A stretch of 64,000 bases of DNA, from assembly GCF_030147005.1 (NCBI RefSeq), contig NZ_JASLAW010000095.1:62001-126000 (forward strand), given 5' to 3'. Position numbers and translations under genes: made by a program. Source of the stretch: Pseudomonas sp. (GTDB lineage: Bacteria; Pseudomonadota; Gammaproteobacteria; Pseudomonadales; Pseudomonadaceae). The notes below the pieces were generated by a model. That model had not been told where the DNA came from and searched no databases. It saw only the letters and a program-made list of their open reading frames with translations. Positions within the stretch are counted from its first letter, which is position 1, and the number at the start of each line of letters is the position of its first letter. Positions 17,318-26,360 of the stretch are shown here, in pieces.

Positions 17318-18041
17318 CGACGCACTCATGCAAAAAAGCCTGGATAGCCCCCGCTACGCCGTGGGGGTCCTCCAGAAGAAAAGCGTGACCGGCCTGTTCA
17401 ATCAGGCCGATTTCCACATCGGGCAGCAGCGCCAGCAGGTCGCTGGCGGCTTCGGCGGGCACCAGCCCATCCTGACCGGCAAACAGGTGCAGTTGCGGCC
17501 CGCGAAAAGCCTGCAAGGCGGCGCGGGTGTCCAATTGGGCGAGCAATTCCAGGCCGGGCATCAACACGCTGGGTGAAGTGTTCGGCGCCCCGCTGACCAA
17601 CAGGCGCGACAGCCCGCGCGGGTCGGCCGCGCCCTTGGCGCACAACAGGCCAAAGCGCTTGAGGGTGACCTGGGAGTCGGCGTGGCAACCGGCGAGGAAC
17701 GCGTCGAACGTTTCGGCGGGCATGGCATGCGGCCAACCGTCATGGGCGACAAAGCTCGGGTTGCTCGCCAGGGTGAGCAAGCCGCAGCAACGCTCAGCGC
17801 GTCGTGCCGCCAGCTCTGAAGCGAGCATGCCGCCCAGGGACCAGCCACCGAGCCAGACATTGTCCGGCAGCGTGGCATCCAGTTCGTCGAGCCATTCGGT
17901 CAAGTCGCTGGAATCCAGTGCCGGCAAGGGTTCGATCTGCACCCGCAGGTGTTCATTCAAGCCGTGCAACGCCGCAGCCAGCGGCTCCAGCGGCGATACA
18001 CCCAGGCCCCAGCCGGGCAGCAACACCAGTCGATCACGCAT
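17310..18041 (-). CDS. bioH: Pimeloyl-ACP methyl ester carboxylesterase BioH
   Basis: BioH (243 residues) is an alpha/beta hydrolase that removes the methyl group from pimeloyl-ACP methyl ester. The nucleophile elbow is G-W-S68-L-G-G; the acid in G-Q-D-G-L-V-P and the His in A-G-H-A-F-L-L-E complete the triad. It overlaps bioF by 8 bp and bioC by 8 bp, so bioFHC form a tightly coupled unit. Confidence 0.95.
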   Translation of the reverse strand: MRDRLVLLPGWGLGVSPLEPLAAALHGLNEHLRVQIEPLPALDSSDLTEWLDELDATLPDNVWLGGWSLGGMLASELAARRAERCCGLLTLASNPSFVAHDGWPHAMPAETFDAFLAGCHADSQVTLKRFGLLCAKGAADPRGLSRLLVSGAPNTSPSVLMPGLELLAQLDTRAALQAFRGPQLHLFAGQDGLVPAEAASDLLALLPDVEIGLIEQAGHAFLLEDPHGVAGAIQAFLHECVDD

Positions 18042-19215
18042 GCTCGGGCTCCGTGGCGTTTAACAACCGGAAACACGCCTCCAACGCAGTTAACAATAGC
18101 TGTACCTGGGCCGCGCTGTGGGCCGCCGTTAACGTCACGCGCAAACGGGCGCTGCCGGCGGGCACGGTCGGCGGGCGGATCGCGGTCACCATCAACCCGC
18201 GCTCGCGCAGCATCTGCGACAGGCGCAGGGCTCGCGCGCTGTCGCCAATCAGGATCGGCTGAATCGGCGTGAAACTGTCCATCAGCGCCAGGCCGATCTG
18301 CTCGGCGCCCTGGCGAAACTGGCGGATCAAACCGTTGAGGTGCTCGCGGCGCCAATGCTCGGTGCGCAGCAGCTCCAGGCTTTTCAGGGTGGCGCAGGCC
18401 AGCGCGGGTGGCTGGCTGGTGGTGTAGATGTACGGCCGGGCGAACTGGATCAGGCTTTCGATCAGTTCTTCACTGCCCGCCACAAAGGCCCCGGCGGTGC
18501 CGAACGCTTTACCCAGGGTGCCGACCAGTACCGGCACATCCTCCCGGCTCAAGCCGAAATGTTCGACGATCCCCGCGCCGTTGGCCCCCAGCGGGCCAAA
18601 GCCGTGCGCGTCATCCACCATCAACCAGGCACCTTTGGCCCTGGTTTCACGGGCCAGCGCCGGCAAATCGGCGAGGTCGCCGTCCATGCTGAATACGCCA
18701 TCGGTCACCACCAGCGTGTTCCCGGTGGCTTTCTCCAGGCGCTTGGCCAGGCTGTCGGCGTCGTTATGCAGGTAACGGTTGAAACGTGCCCCGGACAACA
18801 ACCCGGCATCGAGCAACGAAGCATGGTTGAGACGATCTTCCAGTACCGTATCGCCCTGCCCCACCAACGCGGTGACCGCGCCGAGGTTGGCCATGTAGCC
18901 GGTGGTAAACAGCAACGCACGCGGGCGCCCGGTCAGGTCGGCCAGGGCTTCTTCCAGTTCATGGTGCGGTGTGGCGTGGCCCACCACCAAATGCGAAGCG
19001 CCGCCGCCCACGCCCCAGCGGGACGCACCGGCGCGCCAGGCCTCGATCACCTGCGGGTGGTTGGCCAGGCCCAGGTAGTCGTTATTGCAGAAGGCGAGCA
19101 GCGGCTTGCCGTCCACCACCACTTCGGGGCCCTGGGGGCTCTGCAGCAAGGGGCGTTGACGGTAAAGGTGTTCGGCACGGCGGGCAGCGAGGCGCGCGGT
19201 GAGATCGAAAGACAT
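18034..19215 (-). CDS. bioF: 8-amino-7-oxononanoate synthase BioF
   Basis: BioF (393 residues) condenses pimeloyl-ACP with alanine, using PLP. The Schiff-base lysine is K236 in G-T-L-G-K-A-F-G, with the cofactor-contact D-D-A-H-G-F-G motif near 201-207 and N-N-D-Y-L-G-L near 44. It is separated from bioB by 143 bp containing a REPIN, and overlaps bioH by 8 bp. Confidence 0.96.
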   Translation of the reverse strand: MSFDLTARLAARRAEHLYRQRPLLQSPQGPEVVVDGKPLLAFCNNDYLGLANHPQVIEAWRAGASRWGVGGGASHLVVGHATPHHELEEALADLTGRPRALLFTTGYMANLGAVTALVGQGDTVLEDRLNHASLLDAGLLSGARFNRYLHNDADSLAKRLEKATGNTLVVTDGVFSMDGDLADLPALARETRAKGAWLMVDDAHGFGPLGANGAGIVEHFGLSREDVPVLVGTLGKAFGTAGAFVAGSEELIESLIQFARPYIYTTSQPPALACATLKSLELLRTEHWRREHLNGLIRQFRQGAEQIGLALMDSFTPIQPILIGDSARALRLSQMLRERGLMVTAIRPPTVPAGSARLRVTLTAAHSAAQVQLLLTALEACFRLLNATEPEHA

Positions 19216-19252
19216 GCAAGCCTCGATTTAACAGGTTCAACTCGGTCAAAAC

Positions 19253-19341
19253 TGTGGGAGCTGGCGTGCCTGCAATGACGGCGCCCCATTCAACATTGAT
19301 GTGCCAGACAAACCGCTATCGCAGGCAAGCCAGCTCCCACA
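19253..19341. repeat. REPIN between bioB and bioF
   Basis: TGTGGGAGCTGGCGTGCCTGC at the left is mirrored by GCAGGCAAGCCAGCTCCCACA at the right. It lies inside the biotin gene set and could form a strong hairpin in the bioB-bioF transcript. Confidence 0.8.
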
Positions 19342-19358
19342 TTTGGATTGCATTTCAA

Positions 19359-20417
19359 TCAAACGGCGGCGGCGTTGTAGAACTGCTCGGTGCTCTTCTG
19401 TTCCACCAACGCCTGCTCGATCGCCGCCTGGTGCACTTCATCGGCGTGCTCTTCACGCGCCTCCGGCAGAATCCCCAGGCGCGAGAACAGTTGCATGTCC
19501 TTGTCCGCTTGCGGGTTGGCGGTGGTCAGCAGCTTGTCGCCGTAGAAGATGGAGTTGGCGCCGGCAAAAAACGCCAGGGCCTGCATCTGCTCGTTCATCG
19601 CCTCACGGCCGGCCGACAGGCGCACGTGGGATTGCGGCATCAGGATGCGCGCCACCGCCAGCATGCGGATGAAGTCGAACGGGTCGATGTCCTCGGCGTT
19701 CTCCAACGGCGTACCGGCCACCTTGACCAACATGTTGATCGGCACCGACTCCGGATGCTCCGGCAGGTTGGCCAGTTGGATCAGCAGGTTGGCGCGGTCA
19801 TCGAGGGACTCGCCCATGCCGAGAATGCCGCCGGAGCAGATCTTCATCCCCGAGTCACGCACGTATGCCAGGGTTTGCAGGCGTTCGGCGTAGGTGCGCG
19901 TGGTGATGATCGAACCGTAGAATTCCGGCGAGGTATCGAGGTTGTGGTTGTAGTAGTCGAGGCCGGCCTGGGCCAGGGCTTCGGTCTGGTCCTGATCGAG
20001 ACGGCCGAGGGTCATGCAGGTTTCCAGGCCCATGGCCTTCACGCCTTTGACCATCTGTAACACGTAGGGCATGTCTTTGGCCGAGGGGTGTTTCCAGGCG
20101 GCGCCCATGCAGAAACGCGTCGAGCCGATGGCCTTGGCGCGGGCGGCCTCGTCGAGGACCTTCTGCACTTCCATCAGTTTTTCTTTTTCCAGGCCGGTGT
20201 TGTAGTGGCCCGACTGCGGACAATATTTGCAATCTTCCGGGCAGGCGCCGGTTTTGATCGACAGCAGGGTGGATACCTGCACGCGGTTGGCGTCGAAATG
20301 CGCGCGGTGCACGGTCTGCGCCTGGAACAACAGGTCATTGAACGGTTGCACGAACAGGGCTTTGACTTCGGCCAAAGACCAATCGTGACGCAGGGTGGCA
20401 GAGGTGCTGGCGCTCAT
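19359..20417 (-). CDS. bioB: Biotin synthase BioB (radical SAM)
   Basis: BioB (352 residues) inserts sulfur into dethiobiotin. The radical-SAM cluster motif is C59-x3-C63-x2-C66 (G-A-C-P-E-D-C-K-Y-C-P-Q-S-G). Y-N-H-N-L-D-T-S and the C-terminal ligands of the 2Fe-2S cluster region (N-S-I-F-Y-G-D-K-L-L-T-T) are also present. It is the first gene of the biotin set and has a promoter with a BirA-like operator over its -35 box. Confidence 0.97.
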   Translation of the reverse strand: MSASTSATLRHDWSLAEVKALFVQPFNDLLFQAQTVHRAHFDANRVQVSTLLSIKTGACPEDCKYCPQSGHYNTGLEKEKLMEVQKVLDEAARAKAIGSTRFCMGAAWKHPSAKDMPYVLQMVKGVKAMGLETCMTLGRLDQDQTEALAQAGLDYYNHNLDTSPEFYGSIITTRTYAERLQTLAYVRDSGMKICSGGILGMGESLDDRANLLIQLANLPEHPESVPINMLVKVAGTPLENAEDIDPFDFIRMLAVARILMPQSHVRLSAGREAMNEQMQALAFFAGANSIFYGDKLLTTANPQADKDMQLFSRLGILPEAREEHADEVHQAAIEQALVEQKSTEQFYNAAAV

Positions 20418-20492
20418 GGGCGATTCCTTGATTATGCTTTGGCTAACGCTGCGGGAAGGGCAATACCCACAGGCACGACACGGATGCTCGGC

Positions 20493-20521
20493 ATATTTAA
20501 GGAAGATTCATGCACTGTCAA
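20493..20521 (-). promoter_or_regulatory. bioB: Candidate sigma-70 promoter of bioB
   Basis: On the minus strand a perfect TTGACA (-35; 20516-20521) is followed after 16-17 bp by TAAATA/AAATAT (20493-20499) as a -10. The bioB start codon is about 75 bp downstream. The -35 overlaps the left arm of the BirA-like operator. Confidence 0.65.
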
Positions 20522-21247
20522 CCAACCTACAAACACCAGGTTTACATCTGGTTAAAAAGCGTACAAACCTGCTTGATCTGCGATGAACGCGCTGAAAGCG
20601 CCGATTGTGTATGCAACGCCTGCGAAACCGAGCTGCCCTGGCTGAGGGAGCAATGTGAAGTCTGCGCGCTGCCGTTACCGTTGGACGGGCTGGTCTGCGG
20701 CCAATGCCAGAAACAACCGCCCGCCTATAAACACGTGATCGCGCCCTGGACCTACAGTTTTCCGGTCGACAGCCTGATCAGCCGGTTCAAGCATCAGGCG
20801 CGTTGGCCGTTGGGGCACCTGCTGGGACGCTTGCTCGGGCGATTTCTGCAACATCGGTTTGAGAACGCCGAACTTACCCGCCCCGATTGCCTGTTGCCGG
20901 TGCCGATGCCACCCAAACGTCTGCGCCAGCGTGGCTATAACCAGGCCGTGATGCTGGCGCGCTGGCTCAGCACCGACCTGAACATCCCCTACGATGAACA
21001 TCTGTTGTTACGTCCCCATGAAACCATTGCCCAACAAGACCTCGACGCCAAGACGCGCAAACGCAACCTGCGAGATGCGTTCGCCCTGGCACCCGGCGCC
21101 TGCGTGCACGGTCGTCACCTGGCGCTGGTGGACGACGTGCTGACCACTGGCGCCACCGCCCACAGCCTGGCGCGGCTACTGATGAAAGCCGGTGCGCGCC
21201 AGGTCGATGTGTATTGCCTGGCCCGCACGCCAAAACCTGGCGCGTGA
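20510..21247 (+). CDS. comF: ComF family phosphoribosyltransferase-like protein
   Basis: This 245-residue protein has an N-terminal double zinc-finger-like region (C-L-I-C and C-N-A-C, then C-E-V-C and C-G-Q-C) and a type I phosphoribosyltransferase fold with the PRPP loop L-A-L-V-D-D-V-L-T-T-G-A-T. ComF/GntX proteins are tied to DNA uptake and use of DNA as nutrient. GGAAG at 20501-20505 supports the start at 20510. It is divergent from bioB, and its first codons overlap the BirA-like operator. Confidence 0.9.
   Translation: MHCQPTYKHQVYIWLKSVQTCLICDERAESADCVCNACETELPWLREQCEVCALPLPLDGLVCGQCQKQPPAYKHVIAPWTYSFPVDSLISRFKHQARWPLGHLLGRLLGRFLQHRFENAELTRPDCLLPVPMPPKRLRQRGYNQAVMLARWLSTDLNIPYDEHLLLRPHETIAQQDLDAKTRKRNLRDAFALAPGACVHGRHLALVDDVLTTGATAHSLARLLMKAGARQVDVYCLARTPKPGA
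20515..20547. promoter_or_regulatory. BirA-like biotin operator
   Basis: CTGTCAACC, 15 bp, GGTTTACAT closely fits the bacterial BirA operator TTGTAAACC-N15/16-GGTTTACAA. It covers the bioB -35 hexamer on one strand and the first dozen codons of comF on the other, as expected for repression of bioB by biotinyl-AMP-bound BirA. Confidence 0.75.
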
Positions 21248-21304
21248 CTTGACTCCCGTGCCGCTGGGCGGCAACGTCGGCTCACTACAGCCAAGCGTAT
21301 CCAC

Positions 21305-22069
21305 ATGCCTCTGCCCTCGCCGCTCAGCCAGCACATCATCCGCCGCCCCCAGCGCATTGCCCTGCTGGGGCATATCGCCGAGCAGGGTTCCATCACCCGT
21401 GCCGCCAAAAGTGCCGGCTTGAGCTACAAGGCCGCCTGGGACGCCATCGATGAACTGAACAACCTGGCGCAAAAGCCGCTGGTTGCGCGCAGCGTCGGCG
21501 GCAAAGGCGGTGGCGGCGCCACGCTGACGGCCGAAGGTGAACGGGTGTTGCGCCTGTATCAACGTCTGCAAGCGCTGCAAGCCGAAGTACTCGCCACAGA
21601 CGAAGCGGCCCGCGACTTCAACCTGCTGGGCCGCCTGATGTTGCGCACCAGTGCGCGCAATCAACTGCACGGCCAGGTCAGCGCCATCGAGCGCCATGGG
21701 CGTAATGACCGGGTCCGCCTGGAACTGGCTGGCGGCCTGCACCTTGATGCACAGATCACACACGACAGCACGCAACGGCTCGAGCTTGAGCCCGGCGTGG
21801 AAGTGGTTGCCCTGATCAAGGCCGGCTGGCTGGAATTGTTGGCAATCGGGCAAGCCGCAACACTTGGACACAATTGCATGAGCGGTGTGATCGAGACCAT
21901 TCTCGACGCTGAGGACGGCCCCAGCGAAGTGCGCATCGGCCTGGCAAACGGCCAGGTGCTGTGTGCCCTGGCGCAGCCCGCCGCGCTCACCGCACTCAAT
22001 GCCGCGCAAGGCCAGCCGATCCAGGCTCAATTCGCCCCTGGCAATGTACTGCTGGGCACCCCGGTGTAG
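21305..22069 (+). CDS. modE: Molybdate-responsive regulator ModE
   Basis: This 254-residue protein has an N-terminal winged HTH (residues ~15-110, with G-S-I-T-R-A-A-K-S-A-G-L-S-Y-K-A-A-W-D-A-I-D and the G-G-K-G-G-G-G wing) and two C-terminal TOBE/Mop molybdate-binding repeats. The second is introduced by G-H-N-C-M-S-G-V-I-E-T-I and has the S-E-V-R-I-G-L segment. ModE represses molybdate transport genes; none are in the window. It starts 57 bp after comF and may be read with it. Confidence 0.92.
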   Translation: MPLPSPLSQHIIRRPQRIALLGHIAEQGSITRAAKSAGLSYKAAWDAIDELNNLAQKPLVARSVGGKGGGGATLTAEGERVLRLYQRLQALQAEVLATDEAARDFNLLGRLMLRTSARNQLHGQVSAIERHGRNDRVRLELAGGLHLDAQITHDSTQRLELEPGVEVVALIKAGWLELLAIGQAATLGHNCMSGVIETILDAEDGPSEVRIGLANGQVLCALAQPAALTALNAAQGQPIQAQFAPGNVLLGTPV

Positions 22070-22087
22070 CCGGCACGCGCCATCAAA

Positions 22088-22105
22088 CTGCAACAATCTC
22101 GTCAT
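22088..22105 (+). promoter_or_regulatory. Weak Pho-box-like sequence upstream of phoX
   Basis: CTGCAAC, 4 bp, TCGTCAT keeps the 7-4-7 layout of the PhoB site, with 9 of 14 consensus positions, 44 bp before the phoX start. Phosphate control is expected for PhoX, but this match alone is weak. Confidence 0.3.
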
Positions 22106-22148
22106 GCGCGCTCCTTAAGGTGTCTGCAAAAACCGTAGGGAGCCTGAC

Positions 22149-24047
22149 ATGAGCCTATTAGAAGAAAACCAAGCCACTGACCTTGAACACATGGTCGGCC
22201 TCACCCGTCGCCGCTTCATCGGTGCCGGCGCCCTGTGCGGCGCCGCGATGTTCCTGGGCGGCAACCTGCTCAGCCGCAGCGCCCTGGCCGTGAACGCCGC
22301 TTCCGCCAGCCCGTTGCTGGGCTTTGCCGGCATCGCCGCCGCCACCAGCGACACCATCACCCTGCCGCCCGGTTACAGCGCCTCGGTGCTGATCAGCTGG
22401 GGCCAGCCCTTGAGCAGGCACGCACCGGCCTTCGACCCCTCCGGCAACGGCACCGCCGAGGCTCAGGAACAGCAGTTCGGCGACAACAATGACGGCATGA
22501 GCCTGTTTCCCTTCCCAGGCGACGACAACCGTGCCTTGATGGCGATCAACAACGAATACACCAACTACCGCTACCTCTACGCCCACGGCGGCGCGCCGCA
22601 ATCGGCCGAAGAGGTGCGCAAGGCCCTGGCCAGCGAAGGCGTGTCGGTGATCGAAATACAGCGCAAGGGCGATACCTGGCAGTTCGTTGAGGACTCGCGC
22701 TACAACCGACGCATTCACGGCAACACGCCGATCCGCCTGAGCGGCCCCGCCGCCGGCCACGACTGGCTGAAAACCAGCGCCGACAACACCGGCGAGAAAG
22801 CCTTGGGCACTTTCCAGAACTGCGCCAACGGCAAAACCCCGTGGGGCACTTACCTCACCTGCGAGGAGAACTTCACCGACTGCTTCGGCAGCAGCAACCC
22901 CCAGCAAACCTTCGACGCCGGGCAAAAGCGCTATGGCGTCATCGCCGCCAGCAAAGACATCCACTGGCACACCCACGACCCGCGCTTCGACATGGCCAAG
23001 AACCCCAACGAACTCAACCGTCACGGCTGGGTGGTGGAAATCGACCCGTTCGACCCGCAATCCACCCCGGTCAAACGCACCGCCCTGGGCCGCTTCAAGC
23101 ACGAAAACGCCGCCCTGGCCGAAACCCGCGACGGGCGCGCCGTGGTGTACATGGGCGATGACGAGCGCGGCGAGTTCATCTACAAGTTCGTCAGCCGCGA
23201 TCAGATCAACCACAACAACCCGAAAGCCAACAAGGATCTGCTCGATCACGGCACGTTGTACGTGGCGATCTTCGACGCGGGCGATGGCGATGCCGACCAT
23301 CCCAAGGGCAAAGGCCAATGGGTCGAGCTCACCCATGGCAAAAACGGCATCGATGCCAAAAGCGGCTTTGCCAACCAGGCCGAAGTGCTGATTCATGCAC
23401 GCCTGGCCGCCAGTGTGGTGAAAGCCACGCGCATGGACCGCCCGGAATGGATCGTGGTCAGCCCCACCGACGGCCAGGTCTACTGCACCCTCACCAACAA
23501 CGCCAAGCGCGGCGAAGACGGCCAGCCGGTGGGCGGGCCCAACCCGCGTGAGAAGAACGTCTATGGCCAGATCCTGCGCTGGAAGGCCGACGCCGATAAC
23601 CACGGCGCCACGGACTTCACCTGGGACCTGTTCGTGGTCGCCGGCAACCCCGGCGTACACGCGGGCTCGGCGAAGGGCGGTTCGTCCAACATCAACCCGC
23701 AAAATATGTTCAACAGCCCGGACGGCCTGGGGTTCGACAAGGCCGGCCGCCTGTGGATTCTCACCGACGGCGACTACAGCAACGCGGGCGACTTCGCCGG
23801 CATGGGCAATAACCAGATGCTCTGCGCTGACCCCGCCACCGGAGAAATTCGCCGGTTCATGGTAGGACCGGTGGCCTGCGAAGTGACCGGGATCAGCTTT
23901 TCGCCGGATCAGAAAACCCTGTTTGTGGGTATTCAACATCCGGGGGAAACCGGGGGTTCGACCTGGCCGGAGCATCTGCCCAATGGCAAGCCGCGCTCGT
24001 CGGTGATGGCGATTCGGCGCGATGACGGTGGAGTTGTCGGCGCCTGA
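22149..24047 (+). CDS. phoX: PhoX family alkaline phosphatase (Tat-exported)
   Basis: This 632-residue protein carries a Tat signal (T-R-R-R-F-I-G at 19-25, then a hydrophobic stretch to about residue 50) and the DUF839/PhoX beta-propeller. Typical segments are N-N-E-Y-T-N-Y-R-Y, C-E-E-N-F-T-D and G-R-F-K-H-E-N-A. PhoX enzymes are Ca/Fe phosphomonoesterases exported folded to the periplasm or medium to free phosphate. GGGAGCCTGAC precedes the ATG. Confidence 0.92.
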   Translation: MSLLEENQATDLEHMVGLTRRRFIGAGALCGAAMFLGGNLLSRSALAVNAASASPLLGFAGIAAATSDTITLPPGYSASVLISWGQPLSRHAPAFDPSGNGTAEAQEQQFGDNNDGMSLFPFPGDDNRALMAINNEYTNYRYLYAHGGAPQSAEEVRKALASEGVSVIEIQRKGDTWQFVEDSRYNRRIHGNTPIRLSGPAAGHDWLKTSADNTGEKALGTFQNCANGKTPWGTYLTCEENFTDCFGSSNPQQTFDAGQKRYGVIAASKDIHWHTHDPRFDMAKNPNELNRHGWVVEIDPFDPQSTPVKRTALGRFKHENAALAETRDGRAVVYMGDDERGEFIYKFVSRDQINHNNPKANKDLLDHGTLYVAIFDAGDGDADHPKGKGQWVELTHGKNGIDAKSGFANQAEVLIHARLAASVVKATRMDRPEWIVVSPTDGQVYCTLTNNAKRGEDGQPVGGPNPREKNVYGQILRWKADADNHGATDFTWDLFVVAGNPGVHAGSAKGGSSNINPQNMFNSPDGLGFDKAGRLWILTDGDYSNAGDFAGMGNNQMLCADPATGEIRRFMVGPVACEVTGISFSPDQKTLFVGIQHPGETGGSTWPEHLPNGKPRSSVMAIRRDDGGVVGA

Positions 24048-24055
24048 TAGACCTC

Positions 24056-24306
24056 TTCGCGGGCAAGCCCGCTCCCATACCTGACTGTATTCAGCGTTCA
24101 GCCTGTGGGGGCGGGCTTGCCCTAATGCCAGTCAGTTAAGACAGAACCGGTCCCTGTGGCGAGGGAGCCTGCTCCCGCTGGACAGCGTAGCAGTCCCCTT
24201 TTTGGGGCCGCTTCGCGCCCCAACGGGAGCAAGCTCCCTCGCCACAGGTCGCAGGTTTTTCTGCTTTAGCGCTTAACTGACCGGCATTAGGGCTTGCCCG
24301 CGAAGG
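24056..24306. repeat. REPIN split by a MITE-like insertion
   Basis: CGCGGGCAAGCCCGCTCCCA (from 24056) and the inverted copy TGTGGGGGCGGGCTTGCCC (ending 24122) form a REPIN whose right arm is cut. The missing end, GGGCTTGCCCGCGAAGGC, resumes at 24290 after a 167-bp insert. The whole 344-bp gap between phoX and srkA is made of this structure and holds no gene. Confidence 0.75.
24123..24289. mobile_element. Small non-coding inverted-repeat element (MITE-like) in a REP
   Basis: The 167-bp insert starts TAATGCCAGTCAGTTAAG and ends with its inverted copy (17 of 18 bases). It is flanked by a perfect 10-bp direct repeat, GGGCTTGCCC (24113-24122 and 24290-24299). Its inside is a second REPIN-type hairpin (GTGGCGAGGGAGC... 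and ...GCTCCCTCGCCAC). Terminal repeats plus a target duplication suggest a non-autonomous mobile element; the transposase that moved it is not in the window. Confidence 0.65.
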
Positions 24307-24391
24307 CGCCCGTACACCCGCCCCCTATCTCTCGCCGTGTGCGTTACCATAGCCGGCCGGACGCGGCGACCTGCTGCGCGCAGGAGCACGC

Positions 24392-25366
24392 ATGGCCCAT
24401 CCTTTTGAAACACTCACCCCTGACCTGGTGCTCGACGCCGTCGAAAGCATCGGTTTCCTCAGTGATGCCCGCATCCTGGCGCTCAACAGCTACGAAAACC
24501 GCGTGTATCAGGTGGGCATCGACGATTCCGAACCCCTGATCGCCAAGTTCTACCGGCCCCAGCGCTGGACCAACGAAGCGATCCTGGAAGAACACCGCTT
24601 CACCTTCGAACTGGCTGAATGCGAAGTGCCGGTGGTCGCCCCGCTGATCCACAACGGCGAAAGCCTGTTCGAGCACCAGGGTTTCCGCTTCACTTTGTTC
24701 CCACGCCGTGGCGGCCGAGCGCCGGAGCCGGGTAACCTCGACCAGCTCTATCGCCTCGGGCAATTACTCGGCCGTTTGCACGCCGTGGGTTCCACCCGCC
24801 CGTTCGAACACCGCGAAGCCCTGGGCGTGAAGAACTTCGGTCACGATTCCCTCACCACGTTGCTGGAGGGCAATTTCATTCCCAAAAGCCTGCTGCCGGC
24901 CTACGAGTCCGTTGCCCGCGACCTGCTCAAGCGCGTGGAAGAGGTCTACAAGGCCACCCCGCACAAAAACATCCGCATGCACGGCGATTGCCACCCCGGC
25001 AACATGATGTGCCGCGACGAGATGTTCCACATCGTCGACCTCGATGACTGCCGCATGGGCCCGGCCGTACAGGACCTGTGGATGATGCTCGCCGGGGATC
25101 GCCAGGAATGCCTGGGCCAACTGTCGGAATTGATGGACGGCTATCAGGAGTTCCACGATTTCGACCCACGTGAACTGGCCCTGATCGAACCCTTGCGCGC
25201 CCTGCGCCTGATGCACTACAGCGCCTGGCTGGCGCGGCGTTGGGACGACCCGGCCTTTCCCCACAGCTTCCCGTGGTTTGGCAGCGAGCGCTATTGGGGC
25301 GACCAGGTGCTGGCGTTGCGTGAGCAGCTCTCGGCCCTGAACGAAGAACCGCTCAAACTCTTCTGA
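24392..25366 (+). CDS. srkA: Stress response kinase SrkA (YihE/RdoA)
   Basis: This 324-residue protein is of the SrkA/YihE family of serine/threonine kinases with an aminoglycoside-phosphotransferase fold. The catalytic loop H-G-D-C-H-P-G-N-M and the metal motif I-V-D-L-D-D-C are clear, and N-S-Y-E-N-R-V-Y-Q-V is the family signature near residue 33. In E. coli it protects against stress-induced death. It is a single gene between the REPIN and rarD. Confidence 0.93.
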   Translation: MAHPFETLTPDLVLDAVESIGFLSDARILALNSYENRVYQVGIDDSEPLIAKFYRPQRWTNEAILEEHRFTFELAECEVPVVAPLIHNGESLFEHQGFRFTLFPRRGGRAPEPGNLDQLYRLGQLLGRLHAVGSTRPFEHREALGVKNFGHDSLTTLLEGNFIPKSLLPAYESVARDLLKRVEEVYKATPHKNIRMHGDCHPGNMMCRDEMFHIVDLDDCRMGPAVQDLWMMLAGDRQECLGQLSELMDGYQEFHDFDPRELALIEPLRALRLMHYSAWLARRWDDPAFPHSFPWFGSERYWGDQVLALREQLSALNEEPLKLF

Positions 25367-25456
25367 CCGCCTCCCACATAAAACAAAGCAGATCCCATTG
25401 CCTGACAAATATCCTTACAATCGCGCTTTGTTAGCTGCCTAAGCAAGGATTCTGCA

Positions 25457-26341
25457 ATGCAAGCCGCCACCCCCCGCAAGGGGTACATCCTGGGTCTGAG
25501 CGCCTATGTCACCTGGGGTCTGTTCCCGCTCTACTTCAAAGCCATTGCCAGTGTGCCCGCCGCCGAGATCATCGTGCATCGTGTGCTCTGGTCGGCGCTG
25601 TTCGGCGGTTTGCTGCTGATGGTGTGGAAACACCCGGGATGGTTCCGCGAGCTGCGTGACAACCCCAAGCGCCTGGCGATCCTGGCGCTCAGTGGTTCGC
25701 TGATCGCCGCCAACTGGCTGACCTATGTGTGGTCGGTCAACACGGGGCGCATGCTTGAAGCGAGCCTGGGTTATTACATCAACCCGCTGGTGAACGTACT
25801 GCTGGGCATGCTGCTTCTGGGCGAACGCCTGCGTCGCCTGCAATGGGTGGCCGTGGGTTTGGCGGCGGTCGGTGTGGCGCAACAGGTGTGGCAAGTCGGT
25901 AGCTTGCCGTGGGTGTCGCTGGTGTTGGCGCTGACGTTTGGCTTCTATGGGCTGATCCGCAAGCAGGCGCCCGTCAAAGCGCTGCCGGGGCTGGTGGTGG
26001 AAACCTGGATGCTGGTACCGATTGCCATCGCGTGGTTGCTGTTCAACCCGACGGCGCACAGTGCGCAAATGGAGTTCTGGAGCACCTCGCAGGCCTGGTG
26101 GCTGGTAGCCGCAGGGCCTGTCACGCTGATCCCGCTGGTGTGCTTCAACGCCGCCGCGCGGCATTTGCCCTACACCGCATTGAGCTTTCTACAGTACGTC
26201 GCGCCAACATTGGTGCTGTTGGAGGCCGTGCTGCTGTTCGGCGAACACCTGGCGCCAAGCACGCTGATCACCTTCGCCTTCATCTGGACCGGCCTGGTTA
26301 TCTACAGCCTGGACGCCTGGCTGACCATGCGCAAACGCTGA
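25457..26341 (+). CDS. rarD: EamA-type permease RarD
   Basis: This 294-residue protein has about ten hydrophobic helices. It opens with G-Y-I-L-G-L-S-A-Y-V-T-W-G-L-F-P-L-Y-F-K, and has the H-R-V-L-W-S motif, N-W-L-T-Y-V-W-S-V-N, and E-A-S-L-G-Y-Y-I-N-P-L of RarD-type drug/metabolite transporters. The substrate is unknown. AAGG lies upstream of the ATG. Confidence 0.92.
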   Translation: MQAATPRKGYILGLSAYVTWGLFPLYFKAIASVPAAEIIVHRVLWSALFGGLLLMVWKHPGWFRELRDNPKRLAILALSGSLIAANWLTYVWSVNTGRMLEASLGYYINPLVNVLLGMLLLGERLRRLQWVAVGLAAVGVAQQVWQVGSLPWVSLVLALTFGFYGLIRKQAPVKALPGLVVETWMLVPIAIAWLLFNPTAHSAQMEFWSTSQAWWLVAAGPVTLIPLVCFNAAARHLPYTALSFLQYVAPTLVLLEAVLLFGEHLAPSTLITFAFIWTGLVIYSLDAWLTMRKR

Positions 26342-26360
26342 TCAAAAAACGCACAACTGC

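Noticed and set aside
22158..23975. 605-codon minus-strand frame opposite phoX
   Set aside because: Shadow of phoX; no start signal and a low-complexity Val/Ala-rich translation.
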